Below are positions 18,819 to 27,866 of a stretch of DNA of 64,000 nucleotides, piece by piece (the stretch's first letter is position 1; each line of letters starts with the position of its first letter). Location of the stretch: positions 186,001-250,000 of the forward strand of contig NZ_JAJBBR010000002.1 of assembly GCF_020532555.1 (NCBI RefSeq). Direction: 5' to 3'. The notes beneath the pieces are model-generated. The model did not search any database, was not told the DNA's origin, and saw only the letters and a list, made by a program, of their open reading frames with translations. This DNA is from Microvirga lenta (lineage in GTDB: Bacteria; Pseudomonadota; Alphaproteobacteria; Rhizobiales; Beijerinckiaceae). The translations under genes and the position numbers were made by a program.

Positions 18819-19586
18819 TCAAAAATTGTTCTTCCATTCGCGCAGGGCGCCGAAAACGTCCTCCGGCGCGGCCCCTTCCTTGTGGACGGCCTTGGCGAGA
18901 GCGGGCTCGCCAGCCCGCAGGAAGGGGTTCGTCGCCTTCTCCTGCCCGATGGTGGTGGGCACCAGGAAGCGGCCTTCCGCCTTGGCGGCTTCAGCCTCCG
19001 CCGCCCGCGCCTTCAGGGCCTCGTTGTCCGGGTCCGCCGCCAGGGCGAAGCGGGCGTTCGAGAGGGTGTAGTCGTGTCCGCAATAGACCCGCGTCCCGTC
19101 CGGGAGCGTCGCAAGGCGCTGCAGGGAGTTCCACAGATCCGTGTGGCTCCCCTCCAGCACCCGCCCGCAGCCGAGGGTGAAGAGGGTGTCGCCCGCGAAG
19201 AGATCGCCGTCCTGCTCGAACCAGTACGAGACGTGGTCGGCGCAGTGCCCCGGCGTCTCCCAGACCTGGGCCCGGAGGGTTCCGACCTGAACCGTGTCGC
19301 CCTCGCCCACCAGGACATCGGCGAGCGGCACCTGCTCCCGCGCCTTGGCCGGCGCGACGACCCGGCAGCCGGTGCGGCGCTTCAGGGGCTCGATGCCCTG
19401 CACGTGGTCCCAGTGCTTGTGGGTGACGAGAATGTCCGAAAGCCGCCAGCCCGTCCGGGCCAGCGCCTCCAGAATCGGCCCCTCCTCCGGCGCGTCGATG
19501 GCCGCGCAGGCGCCCGTATCGGGATCGTGGACGAGAGCCCCGATATTGTCGCTGAGGCAACGAAAGACGTGGATTTGAGCGGGCAT
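18819..19586 (-). CDS. gloB: Hydroxyacylglutathione hydrolase (glyoxalase II)
   Basis: Glyoxalase II hydrolyses S-D-lactoylglutathione, the second step of methylglyoxal detoxification. The 255-residue protein has the two-metal site THKHWDH, ETPGHCADHVSYWF, FAGDTLFTLGCGRVLEG and YCGHDYTLSN, and the C-terminal substrate-binding half with the expected TNPFLR. The ATG at 19586 gives the usual N-terminus MPAQIHVFRCLSDN. It is divergent from a methyltransferase gene, a pairing common in rhizobial genomes. Confidence 0.95.
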   Translation of the reverse strand: MPAQIHVFRCLSDNIGALVHDPDTGACAAIDAPEEGPILEALARTGWRLSDILVTHKHWDHVQGIEPLKRRTGCRVVAPAKAREQVPLADVLVGEGDTVQVGTLRAQVWETPGHCADHVSYWFEQDGDLFAGDTLFTLGCGRVLEGSHTDLWNSLQRLATLPDGTRVYCGHDYTLSNARFALAADPDNEALKARAAEAEAAKAEGRFLVPTTIGQEKATNPFLRAGEPALAKAVHKEGAAPEDVFGALREWKNNF

Positions 19587-19692
19587 GGAAGGACCGTGGC
19601 TTGATGCGTCACGAGTTATCATGGGACAGTTCGGCCGCGAAACCAGACCTTGGCCTTTGTCCTTGTCGTTCCACAGGCCGGCAGATGGTGTG

Positions 19693-20445
19693 ATGAGTAT
19701 CGATATTACCGACCTGCGCAGCTTCTATGCCAGCCCCTTGGGCGGCGTCACGCGCCGCTTCGTCGGAAGGGCCATCGGCCGCTTCTGGGGGCCGCTGACG
19801 GGGCTGCGCGTGCTCGGGCTCGGCTATGCGCCGCCCTATCTGGGCGCCGTCCGGTCCGAATGCGAGCGGGCGATGGCCTTCATGCCGGCGAGCCAGGGCG
19901 TGGTGAACTGGCCGAGCACCGGCGCCTCGGCGTCGGCCCTGGTCGACCCGCTCATGATGCCCCTGCCCGATTCCTCCATCGACCGGGTGCTCGTGGTCCA
20001 TGCGCTGGAGACGGTGGAGAGCCCGAGCGAGCTCCTGCACGAGATCTGGCGTATCCTGACCCCCGGCGGGCGGATCATCCTGGTCGCCCCCAACCGGCGC
20101 GGCCTGTGGGCGCGCATGGACACGACCCCCTTCGGCTACGGCCAGCCCTACAGCCGTTCGCAGCTCAAGAGCCTCATGCGCCAGACCTGGTTCTCGCCCG
20201 AGGCCTGGGCCGAGACGCTCTACATGCCCCCCTTGCGCAGCCGCTTCCTCCTGCGCACCGCCCAGGCCTGGGAGCAAATGGGCCTGACCTTCTCGCTGCC
20301 GGGCGCGGGCCTGCACATCGTGGAGGCCACGAAGCAGCTCTACCGGCCCGGCGCCGTGCGCGCGGTCCGGCACGCGGGCCAGCGCCGCGTCCCGGTCCTC
20401 GTCCCGGCCCGGGCCTCGCGGGTGAGCGTCGGGCCCGAGGCCTGA
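19693..20445 (+). CDS. Class I SAM-dependent methyltransferase
   Basis: This 250-residue protein is a methyltransferase-11-type domain protein. The central block reads MMPLPDSSIDRVLVVHALETVESPSELLHEIWRILTPGGRIILVAPNRRG, typical of motifs II-III, while motif I is weak (VLGLGYAPPYLG). The substrate is unknown. It is divergent from gloB, the standard partner in related alphaproteobacteria, so a linked role in thiol or aldehyde metabolism is possible but unproven. The ATG at 19693 starts the family-typical MSIDITDLRSFYASPLG. Confidence 0.8.
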   Translation: MSIDITDLRSFYASPLGGVTRRFVGRAIGRFWGPLTGLRVLGLGYAPPYLGAVRSECERAMAFMPASQGVVNWPSTGASASALVDPLMMPLPDSSIDRVLVVHALETVESPSELLHEIWRILTPGGRIILVAPNRRGLWARMDTTPFGYGQPYSRSQLKSLMRQTWFSPEAWAETLYMPPLRSRFLLRTAQAWEQMGLTFSLPGAGLHIVEATKQLYRPGAVRAVRHAGQRRVPVLVPARASRVSVGPEA

Positions 20446-20474
20446 GCCGGCTCGGGCGCGATCCGGAGCCGCGG

Positions 20475-20499
20475 GGAACCAATCGGTGGCGCCATGGTT
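20475..20499 (+). promoter_or_regulatory. Possible EcfG-type stress promoter
   Basis: GGAAC, 16 bases, then GGTT, ending 31 bases before the ATG of the alpha/beta hydrolase gene. The element matches the alphaproteobacterial EcfG consensus (GGAAC-N16/17-CGTT) except for the first base of the -10. Confidence 0.45.
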
Positions 20500-20530
20500 G
20501 GTCGGTCTTACCCATCCCCGACGAGGAGTG

Positions 20531-21529
20531 ATGCCGATGCGACCGCCCCCTCGCATGTCCCGGACGTGGCTCCTCCTCCTTGGCGGAGTGGCTCTGGCGG
20601 GCGCCGTGGCGGCGATCTCCCGAACCCGGAGCGCCCTTCCGCCCCCGCGGCCGGGCCGGGCGGCCCGCGAGCGGGTGCGGACCGGCATCGTCGACGGCAT
20701 CCGCATGCGGTGGGAACAGCACGGGGGCGACCCGGCGACCGGCCTTCCCGTCGTCTTCGTCCACGGCCTCCCGACGAATCCCCGCGCCTGGCGCTACGTC
20801 ATTCCCCTCGTGGCGGATGACGGCGTGTGCTGCCTCGCCTGGGAGCAGGTCGGCTTCGGCGGCTCGCTGCGGGAGGGCCTGGGACGGGACCTCTCGATCC
20901 CGGCCCAGGCCTTCTATCTGCGGGCGTGGCTTCGTCACCAGGGAATCGAACGCGCGGTTTTCGTCGCGCACGACTATGGCGGCGGGGTCGTCCAGCATCT
21001 CGCGACGACCTCCCCGGACCTGTTCCTCGGTCTCGTCCTCACGGACAGCGTCGCCTTCGACAACTGGCCGGTTGCCGCCGTGCGGACCGCCAAGGCCGCC
21101 GCTTCCGCGATCGAACGCCTGCCGCCCGCCCTGGCGAGGCAGATCTTCAGGGCGGCTCTCGCCAATCTGGGCCATACGAACCGCACGGTCGCGGCAGAGT
21201 CGGAAGAGCTGTTCTGGCATCCCTACTCGGGCGAGAACGGTCCCGCGGCGCTGGCCCATCAGCTCAGGCATTTCCACACCGCCGACACGATCCGGATCGG
21301 CCGGCGGCTGCGTCCGCTGGGCTGCCCTACGACGGTGGTATGGGGCGAAAGGGATCCGCTCGGCCTGGAATCGGCCAGGGAGCTTGCCCGGCGGCTCGAC
21401 GCGGAGCTGCAGGTCGTCCCGGGCGCATATCACTTCACCATCGAGGACCATCCCCAGGACATCGCCGACGCCGTCCGGCGAACGGTCGCTCAGGCCCGAC
21501 GGGCGCAGGAGACCTGGGAGCGCGGGTGA
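20531..21529 (+). CDS. Alpha/beta hydrolase with Asp nucleophile (epoxide hydrolase/dehalogenase-like), membrane-anchored
   Basis: This 332-residue protein starts with a single hydrophobic anchor (TWLLLLGGVALAGAVAAI) followed by an alpha/beta hydrolase fold. The oxyanion block is VVFVHGLPTNPRAW. The nucleophile elbow VAHDYGGG has Asp, not Ser, as in epoxide hydrolases and haloalkane dehalogenases. VWGERDPLG holds the acid and YHFTIEDHP the His. The ATG at 20531 sits next to GAGGAG. The substrate is unknown. The EcfG-like promoter upstream suggests stress induction. Confidence 0.82.
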   Translation: MPMRPPPRMSRTWLLLLGGVALAGAVAAISRTRSALPPPRPGRAARERVRTGIVDGIRMRWEQHGGDPATGLPVVFVHGLPTNPRAWRYVIPLVADDGVCCLAWEQVGFGGSLREGLGRDLSIPAQAFYLRAWLRHQGIERAVFVAHDYGGGVVQHLATTSPDLFLGLVLTDSVAFDNWPVAAVRTAKAAASAIERLPPALARQIFRAALANLGHTNRTVAAESEELFWHPYSGENGPAALAHQLRHFHTADTIRIGRRLRPLGCPTTVVWGERDPLGLESARELARRLDAELQVVPGAYHFTIEDHPQDIADAVRRTVAQARRAQETWERG

Positions 21530-21670
21530 GGCCCTATCCCCTTGCGTCAGGCGGTCTTCGGGGGGTAAATCCGGCCTCAACTTGACTTGGGGCCGCCAAA
21601 TCGCCAGTGTCCGCGCCGGTCCGGCGGGGCCTTGGCCTGAAGCGCCGGTTTTTCATTTCCACAGAGTCTG

Positions 21671-22624
21671 ATGCGCAGCTATCTCGATTTCGAAAAGCCC
21701 GTTGCCGAACTGGAAGCCAAGGTCGAAGAACTTCGGGCGCTCGGCGAGAACCGGGACGCCGTCTCGATCACCGACGACATCACCCGGCTCGAGGCCAAGG
21801 CGTCGGAGGCCCTCAAGGAGCTCTACGCCAAGCTGACTCCGTGGCAGAAGACCCTGGTGGCCCGCCATCCGCAGCGGCCGCATTTCGTGGATTACTGCGC
21901 CGGGCTCATCACCGAGTTCACGCCGCTGGCCGGCGACCGCAAGTTCGCCGAGGACGAGGCCATCGTCGGCGGCTTCGGCCGCTTCCGCGGCCAGCCGGTC
22001 TGCGTCATGGGCCAGGAGAAGGGCCACAACACCGAAACCCGCATCCGGCACAATTTCGGCATGGCCCGGCCCGAGGGCTACCGCAAGGCCGTGCGCCTGA
22101 TGGAGCTGGCCGACCGCTTCGGTCTGCCGGTGATCTCCTTCGTGGATACGGCGGGCGCCTATCCGGGCATCGAGGCGGAGGAGCGCGGACAGGCAGAGGC
22201 CATCGCCCGCTCGACCGAGATGCAGCTCTCCCTCGGCGTCCCCAACGTCTCCGTCGTCATCGGCGAGGGCGGCTCGGGCGGCGCCATCGCGATTGCCACC
22301 GCCAACAAGGTGCTGATGCTGGAGCACGCGATCTACAGCGTGATCTCGCCCGAAGGTGCGGCCTCGATCCTCTGGCGCGATTCCGCCCGGGCGCAGGACG
22401 CCGCCACCAACATGAAGATCACCGCCCAGGACCTCCTGCGCCTCGGCATCATCGACGGCATCGTCACCGAGCCCATGGGCGGCGCCCACCGGGACCCGCG
22501 GGCCACGATCGAGGCGACCGGCAGCGCCATCGAGGAGGCCCTGCACGACCTCGGCAACATGGGACCGGCAGAGCTGCGCGACCACCGGGCCGAGAAGTTC
22601 CTCAACATCGGCCGCAAGCTCTAA
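21671..22624 (+). CDS. accA: Acetyl-CoA carboxylase carboxyltransferase subunit alpha
   Basis: AccA forms the carboxyltransferase with AccD and makes malonyl-CoA for fatty-acid synthesis. The 317-residue protein starts [23 protein letters not shown] and contains [45 protein letters not shown] and [12 protein letters not shown], all standard AccA blocks. It is a single gene with no accD nearby. The ATG is only a few bases after a CCACAG-type leader, without an obvious strong ribosome site. Confidence 0.97.
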   Translation: MRSYLDFEKPVAELEAKVEELRALGENRDAVSITDDITRLEAKASEALKELYAKLTPWQKTLVARHPQRPHFVDYCAGLITEFTPLAGDRKFAEDEAIVGGFGRFRGQPVCVMGQEKGHNTETRIRHNFGMARPEGYRKAVRLMELADRFGLPVISFVDTAGAYPGIEAEERGQAEAIARSTEMQLSLGVPNVSVVIGEGGSGGAIAIATANKVLMLEHAIYSVISPEGAASILWRDSARAQDAATNMKITAQDLLRLGIIDGIVTEPMGGAHRDPRATIEATGSAIEEALHDLGNMGPAELRDHRAEKFLNIGRKL

Positions 22625-22765
22625 AAAGTAGGATTTTTACCCCCTATTCAGCATAACTCCATAACAGCCCCGCTTGCGGTAAGGCGGAGTTAAGGCTAAC
22701 GATTTAGAGAAATTGGGGAACTGTCCGGCACCAATGTTCGGGCAGATCAGAATGCGGGGACCCCC

Positions 22766-24025
22766 ATGATGAAGCGCATCGCATTGGCCGCGAGCCTGAC
22801 GCTCGCGCTCGCCGCCTGTCAGGACGACGGTTTTTCGCGAAGCTCGACGCGACATCTGCAGCCGATTCCGCCCGCCGCCATGGCGCTGATGGCGAGCAAG
22901 GGGATGTCGAAGAGCGATCCCATCCTGATCCGAGCCTACAAGAAGGAATCGGAGATGGAGGTGTGGAAGCGCGGTTCCGACGGCCGCTATGCCCTTCTCA
23001 AGACCTACCCCATCTGCCGCTGGTCGGGTCAGCTCGGCCCGAAGACCAAGGAAGGCGACCGCCAGGTGCCCGAGGGCTTCTATACGGTCTCGCCCGCGCA
23101 GATGAACCCCAACTCCGCCTATTACCTGTCCTTCGACACCGGCTATCCGAACGCCTATGACCGCCAGTTCGGTCGCACCGGCGGCGACATCATGGTGCAT
23201 GGCTCGTGCACGTCGCGCGGCTGCTTCGCTATGACCGACCAGAACGTGGCCGAGATCTACGCCATCGCCCGCGAGGCCTTCGCCAGCGGCCAGCGCGCCT
23301 TCCAGTTCCAGTCCTATCCGTTCCGGATGACGCCGAAGAACCTGGCGCAGCACCGCCTCGACCCGAATATCGGCTTCTGGAAGAACCTGAAGGAAGGTTC
23401 CGACTATTTCGAGGTCACGAAGGACGAGCCGCGGATCGCGGTCGCCGGCGGGCGCTATCAGTTCAACGTCTCCGACGAGACCGTCGTCGCCGCCGTGCGC
23501 CAGAAGCAGGCGCAGGACGAGCAGCAGGTGGCAGAACTCGTGGCCAAGGGCGAGAAGCCGATCAAGCTCGCCTATCACGACGGCGACTCGCACGAATCCT
23601 TCCGCACGGCGCTTGCCAGCGCCATGGGCGCGGACGGGTCGCTCGTGGTCGATGCCCGCATGCGCGACAAGTTCGGCGACGTGAGCCGCCCCGAGAGCCT
23701 GACCGGCCCGCGCGAGATCGCCCTCGACGACAGCGGCCGGACGAGGCCGGAAGCGCCGTCCGCCGCCCTGGCCTTCGCCTCGCTTCCCCCGGCCGAGCCC
23801 GCCGCCCAGGCCGCGGTTCCGGTGGCCGATCAGGCCGATGCCGGTCCGCAGCAGACGCCGTTCTACAAGAAGATGTTCAACGGCATCGGCGACCTGTTCA
23901 CCACCTCCGGTCCGACCCAGCCCGTCGCGGCGGCTCCCGTCGCGGCCCCGGCGGCACAGCCGCAGGCGGTGCCGCAGAAGCGGGTCCAGGCTCCGTCCAA
24001 GGTGAACGTCGCAGCGGTGCAGTGA
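22766..24025 (+). CDS. YafK-type L,D-transpeptidase family lipoprotein
   Basis: This 419-residue exported protein has a lipoprotein signal (MMKRIALAASLTLALAAC, lipobox LAAC). It carries an L,D-transpeptidase (YkuD/YafK) catalytic domain with SAYYLSFDTGYPNAYDR, then MVHGSCTSRGCFAMTD with the catalytic His and Cys. The family forms or trims 3-3 crosslinks or lipoprotein links in peptidoglycan. The last 150 residues are low-complexity (Ala/Pro/Gln) and probably span the wall. A homologous shorter gene follows 101 bases later. Confidence 0.88.
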   Translation: MMKRIALAASLTLALAACQDDGFSRSSTRHLQPIPPAAMALMASKGMSKSDPILIRAYKKESEMEVWKRGSDGRYALLKTYPICRWSGQLGPKTKEGDRQVPEGFYTVSPAQMNPNSAYYLSFDTGYPNAYDRQFGRTGGDIMVHGSCTSRGCFAMTDQNVAEIYAIAREAFASGQRAFQFQSYPFRMTPKNLAQHRLDPNIGFWKNLKEGSDYFEVTKDEPRIAVAGGRYQFNVSDETVVAAVRQKQAQDEQQVAELVAKGEKPIKLAYHDGDSHESFRTALASAMGADGSLVVDARMRDKFGDVSRPESLTGPREIALDDSGRTRPEAPSAALAFASLPPAEPAAQAAVPVADQADAGPQQTPFYKKMFNGIGDLFTTSGPTQPVAAAPVAAPAAQPQAVPQKRVQAPSKVNVAAVQ

Positions 24026-24054
24026 TCCTGCAGGACCGCTCCAGGAACTCGGAA

Positions 24055-24083
24055 AAGCCCGCCCTCACCGGCGGGCTTTCTGT
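24055..24083 (+). terminator. Rho-independent terminator between the two L,D-transpeptidase genes
   Basis: AAGCCCGCC and GGCGGGCTT form a perfect 9-bp stem with a CTCACC loop, followed by TCTGTC. The T-tract is short, so termination may be partial. Confidence 0.7.
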
Positions 24084-24126
24084 CATTGCCTCATCCCGCT
24101 AGGCCGCATCCGGAGCAGAGCGTTCG

Positions 24127-24924
24127 ATGCGCCGTCTCACCACGACAGCAACCGTCATTGCCCTGGCAGCGGCCATCGGATTGGCGCTACTTCGCCCGGA
24201 CCTTCTGAGCAGCGCCTCAGATCGAGCGATTAGAATCGTGGGACTGTTTTCGGATCCTCTGGCGCATCGCCTCCGGCATGGCACGGAGAAGCCCCTTCCG
24301 GACAGGTTGAACGAGAAAGGCTTCCGCCTCGGAACGCAGGCCTTCATCCGGATCTTCAAGGAGGAGAAGGAATTGGAGGTCTGGCTGCTGCGTGACAGGG
24401 CGTTTGCCTTGTTCGCGAGCTACCCGATCTGCGCCTGGTCCGGAACCTTGGGGCCCAAGCTCGCGGAGGGAGACAGGCAAAGCCCGGAGGGTTTTTATGC
24501 GGTCGGCCTCGACCAGCTCAATCCGAGGAGCGCCTATTATCGCGCCTTCAATCTGGGCTTTCCAAATGCCTACGACCGGGCTCATGGCCGCACGGGATCG
24601 TTCCTGATGGTCCATGGCGACTGCCTGTCGATCGGCTGCTACGCCATGACCGACAAGGGCATCGACGACATCTATCGTGTGGTCGAGGCCGCGCTTCGTG
24701 GCGGCCAATCCGAGATCCCCGTGCACGTCTTTCCATTTCGCATGACGGATGCCCGGCTGGCGGCAAAGGCGGATCATCCCTGGGCGTCGTTTTGGGCAAA
24801 CCTAAAGGAAGGATACGATCTCTTCGAGACGACAGGAGTTCCGCCGTCCGTCTCCGTCTGCTCCGGCCGATATGCCTTCGGGCCCGCAGAGGACATGGCA
24901 TGCCAACCGATCCGCGCCTGGTAG
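24127..24924 (+). CDS. YafK-type L,D-transpeptidase family protein (paralogue)
   Basis: This 265-residue protein has an N-terminal signal anchor (ATVIALAAAIGLALL) and the same catalytic domain as its upstream neighbour: PICAWSGTLGPKLAEGDRQ, SAYYRAFNLGFPNAYDRAHGR and MVHGDCLSIGCYAMTD with His and Cys. It lacks the lipobox Cys and the long Ala/Pro tail. The two genes are a diverged duplication or a recruited second copy. Codon use is slightly less GC-rich than in the neighbour. GGAG precedes the ATG. Confidence 0.87.
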   Translation: MRRLTTTATVIALAAAIGLALLRPDLLSSASDRAIRIVGLFSDPLAHRLRHGTEKPLPDRLNEKGFRLGTQAFIRIFKEEKELEVWLLRDRAFALFASYPICAWSGTLGPKLAEGDRQSPEGFYAVGLDQLNPRSAYYRAFNLGFPNAYDRAHGRTGSFLMVHGDCLSIGCYAMTDKGIDDIYRVVEAALRGGQSEIPVHVFPFRMTDARLAAKADHPWASFWANLKEGYDLFETTGVPPSVSVCSGRYAFGPAEDMACQPIRAW

Positions 24925-24970
24925 ACCTGCCGCGCCGGCGGATCGGAGGCTTATCCGAAGACGCCCTCCC

Positions 24971-25903
24971 TCACCCCTCCCCGCCCGGCAGCTTCGTTCC
25001 CGTCACCTGGGCGTAGAGGCGGGCGACGGAGGCGTCGTCGTCGCGGCCCATTCCGGCGGCGGAGGTCATGAGGAACATCTGGAGCGCCGCCGCCGAGACC
25101 GGCACGGGGAACTTGGCGGCTCTCGCCATGTCCTGGATGATGCCGAGATCCTTGACGAAGATGTCGACCGCACTGTGCGGGGTGTAATCGCCGTCGAGCA
25201 CGTGCGGAACGCGGTTCTCGAACATCCAGGAATTGCCGGCTGAGGCCGTGATCACCTCGTAGACCTTGGCGATGTCGAGCCCCTGCCGGGCCGCGAAAGC
25301 GATGGCCTCGCAGGCCGCCGCGATGTGGACGCCCGCCAGGAGCTGGTTGATCATCTTGAACGCCGCCCCCTGCCCCGGCGCATCGCCGAGCTCGTAGAGG
25401 GTCGACGCCATGGCGTCGAGGGCGGGGCGGGCCTTGGCGAAGGCGGCAGGGCTGCCCGAGGCGAGGATCGTCAGCGCCCCTTCCGCCGCGCGCCGGGCGC
25501 CGCCGCTGATGGGGGCATCGAGGTAATGGCGGCCGCTCTCTTCGAGCCGGGCGGCGAGGCGGCGTGCGGCCTCCGGATCCATGGTGGCCGACGAGACGAA
25601 GACCGCGCCCTCCGGCATCGCCTGCGCGACCCCGCCGCGCCCGAACAGGACGGCTTCCGTCTGCGCCGCGTTCACCACGACGGAAACGACGATATCCGCC
25701 CCCTCGGCGGCCTGCGCCGGAGACTCCGCGCCGCGACCGCCCTCTGCGGCGAAGCGCTCGACGGCCGACCGGTCGACGTCGCAGCCGGCGACGTCGAACC
25801 CTGCGCGCCTGAGGGACGAGGCCATGCCGAAGCCCATGGAGCCGAGGCCGATCACGGCCACCCGCGCCTTCGCGGAAGACGGCTGATCCTGTTGCACGCT
25901 CAT
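24971..25903 (-). CDS. ltnD: L-threonate dehydrogenase-like NAD(P)-dependent oxidoreductase
   Basis: This 310-residue member of the 3-hydroxyisobutyrate dehydrogenase superfamily has GLGSMGFGMASSLRRAGF as the NAD(P) fold, DAPISGGARRAAEG as the substrate loop, and the catalytic Lys in AAFKMINQLLAGVHIAAA. The blocks VVVNAAQTEAVLFG, SAGNSWMFENRVPH and HSAVDIFVKDLGI are those of LtnD, which oxidises L-threonate to 2-oxo-tetronate. The usual partner genes (otnK/otnC type) are absent, so pathway membership here is inference. GGGAG precedes the ATG. Confidence 0.85.
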   Translation of the reverse strand: MSVQQDQPSSAKARVAVIGLGSMGFGMASSLRRAGFDVAGCDVDRSAVERFAAEGGRGAESPAQAAEGADIVVSVVVNAAQTEAVLFGRGGVAQAMPEGAVFVSSATMDPEAARRLAARLEESGRHYLDAPISGGARRAAEGALTILASGSPAAFAKARPALDAMASTLYELGDAPGQGAAFKMINQLLAGVHIAAACEAIAFAARQGLDIAKVYEVITASAGNSWMFENRVPHVLDGDYTPHSAVDIFVKDLGIIQDMARAAKFPVPVSAAALQMFLMTSAAGMGRDDDASVARLYAQVTGTKLPGGEG

Positions 25904-26028
25904 GTCACGTCTCCCACCCTGCATGGCCGGCTCACCGCGCCCACTGCGGGCGGCGCCGTCCGGCGGCTGTTCCGTCAGGATGATAGAGCTTGGCGGCACG
26001 GCTGCCGAGTCAAGGGATTGCAGCGCGC

Positions 26029-27066
26029 TCAGCGCGTGCCGAGCGCGGCCCGGACCGCGGGGGCGACCCTGGTGCCCATGAGCTCGATGGACCGCATGAT
26101 CTGCGCGTGCGGCATGGTGCCGACGCTGAACTGGGCCAGGTAGCGGTGGTGGCCGAACAGTTCGTGCTGGAAGAGGATCTTGTCGATCACCTCCTGCGGG
26201 CTGCCTACGGCCAGCGCCCCGCGCGGGGAGCGCAGGGCCTCGAATTGCGGCCGCGTCGTCGGCGGCCATCCGCGCTCCCGGCCGAGCTGCGACATCACCT
26301 GGGCATAGGCGGGAAAGAACTCGTCCGCCGCCTGCTGCGAAGTGTCGGCGATGTAGCCATGGGTGTTGATGCCGATCTTCAGGGCGGCCGGATCGTGCCC
26401 GGCCCGGGCGGCCGCCTCGCGATAGAGCGAGGCCAGGGGCGCGAAGCGCTCCGGCTGGCCGCCGATGATCCCGAGCGCGAGAGGGAGCCCCAGCACCCCT
26501 GCGCGCACCACCGATTGCGGCGTGCCGCCGACCGCGATCCAGACCGGGATCGGCTGCTGAACCGGGCGGGGATAGACCGGCTGGTCCGACAGCGCGGCCC
26601 GGTGCCGGCCCGCCCAGGTCACGCGCTCGCTCTCCCGCAGCTTCAGGAGCAGGTCGAGCTTTTCCGCGAACAGGGTGTCGTAATCGTCGAGATCGTAGCC
26701 GAAGAGCGGGAAGGATTCGATGAAGGAGCCGCGCCCGGCCATGATCTCGGCGCGTCCGCCGGAGAGGAGGTCGAGGGTCGCGAAGCTCTGGAAGACGCGC
26801 ACGGGATCGTCCGAGCTCAGCACCGAGACGGCGCTGGTGAGGCGGATGGTGCGGGTGCGCTCCGCCGCCGCCGCGAGCACCACCGCCGGAGCGGAGACCA
26901 CGTAATCGGCCCGGTGATGCTCCCCGAGGCCGAACACGTCGAGCCCCACCTGATCGGCGAGCTCGATCTCCTCCACGAGGTCGCGCAGGCGCTGCGCCGG
27001 GGACATGAGACGCCCCGTTGCGGGATCGGGGGTCAGTTCGCCGAAGGTGTAGACGCCGAGTTCCAT
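26029..27066 (-). CDS. LLM class flavin-dependent monooxygenase
   Basis: This 345-residue protein is a bacterial-luciferase-like (LLM) flavoenzyme. It begins [18 protein letters not shown] and has [61 protein letters not shown] and [19 protein letters not shown]. These enzymes use reduced FMN or F420. FMN fits best because an FMN reductase gene lies 122 bases away on the same strand. The start at 27066 has GAGGCGG upstream. The substrate is unknown. Confidence 0.85.
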   Translation of the reverse strand: MELGVYTFGELTPDPATGRLMSPAQRLRDLVEEIELADQVGLDVFGLGEHHRADYVVSAPAVVLAAAAERTRTIRLTSAVSVLSSDDPVRVFQSFATLDLLSGGRAEIMAGRGSFIESFPLFGYDLDDYDTLFAEKLDLLLKLRESERVTWAGRHRAALSDQPVYPRPVQQPIPVWIAVGGTPQSVVRAGVLGLPLALGIIGGQPERFAPLASLYREAAARAGHDPAALKIGINTHGYIADTSQQAADEFFPAYAQVMSQLGRERGWPPTTRPQFEALRSPRGALAVGSPQEVIDKILFQHELFGHHRYLAQFSVGTMPHAQIMRSIELMGTRVAPAVRAALGTR

Positions 27067-27196
27067 GGGCAGCCGCCTCGCGATGGGGAAATCCATCCCG
27101 GCTATAGCAGCCGTAACGGAAGGGGGCGATCCGCGGGTCGTCCATCGACCGGGAGGGACCGGATGCTGGTCCCTCCCGCTGTCGCGCAGAGCAGCC

Positions 27197-27775
27197 TCAG
27201 GCGGCGTCGGCCTGCGCCGTGGTGCGCGGCTGCGCCGTGCGGGCGATCCAGGCGGCGAAGCGATCCACCCAGCCGTTCAGGAAGGCCTTGGTCGAGGGCT
27301 CGACGATGTTGTTGTTCTCGTCGAAAAGCTCCGGCTTGTAGGTGAAATAGACCTCGGGCTGGCCCATGAGCACCGTGTCGACCACGTTCAGGAGACCCTT
27401 CAGGGCGTTCTGCCCCGCGGCGGCGCCGGTCGCGCCGGGCGTCGCGCCGATGAGGGCGGCGGGCTTGGCCTCCCAGGAATTCTTGCCCCAGGGCCGGGTG
27501 CCCCAGTCGATGGCGTTCTTGATCGCGGGCGAGAAGGAGCGGTTGTATTCGGGGGTGACGAAGAGAACCGCGTCCGCCGCCTCGATCTCGCGCTTCATGC
27601 GCAGCACCGATTCGGGCGGGTTCTGCCACAGATCGTCGTTGTAGAGCGGCAGGTCCCCGATCTCGACGAAACGGAAATCCAGCCGTCCCGCCGCAAGCTT
27701 CGCGACGCTCTCGGCGAATTTGCGGTTGATGGATTCACGGCGCAGGGAGCCGACCAGAACGGCTACGGTTTTCAT
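27197..27775 (-). CDS. NADPH-dependent FMN reductase
   Basis: This 192-residue flavodoxin-fold reductase has the FMN phosphate loop [16 protein letters not shown] and the flavin block [23 protein letters not shown], with [12 protein letters not shown] following. It belongs to the ChrR/azoreductase/quinone reductase group and reduces quinones, chromate or free FMN. It could supply FMNH2 to the downstream LLM monooxygenase. It is divergent from an HxlR regulator, the usual genetic setting for electrophile- or quinone-responsive control. Confidence 0.9.
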   Translation of the reverse strand: MKTVAVLVGSLRRESINRKFAESVAKLAAGRLDFRFVEIGDLPLYNDDLWQNPPESVLRMKREIEAADAVLFVTPEYNRSFSPAIKNAIDWGTRPWGKNSWEAKPAALIGATPGATGAAAGQNALKGLLNVVDTVLMGQPEVYFTYKPELFDENNNIVEPSTKAFLNGWVDRFAAWIARTAQPRTTAQADAA

Positions 27776-27790
27776 AAGTGACCTCGTATC

Positions 27791-27848
27791 AAAAAGTGAC
27801 TGGCTTTACATGAGAGAGTGTGGTCTCTTGCGCAAGACGGCACTTTTT
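27791..27848. promoter_or_regulatory. Inverted repeat in the reductase/HxlR intergenic region
   Basis: AAAAAGTG (27791-27798) and CACTTTTT (27841-27848) form a perfect 8-bp inverted repeat with 42 bases between the arms, filling the 91-base gap between the divergent genes. It is a candidate operator for the HxlR protein, inferred from position and symmetry. Confidence 0.5.
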
Positions 27849-27866
27849 TGTCACCGAGGCACCTGG

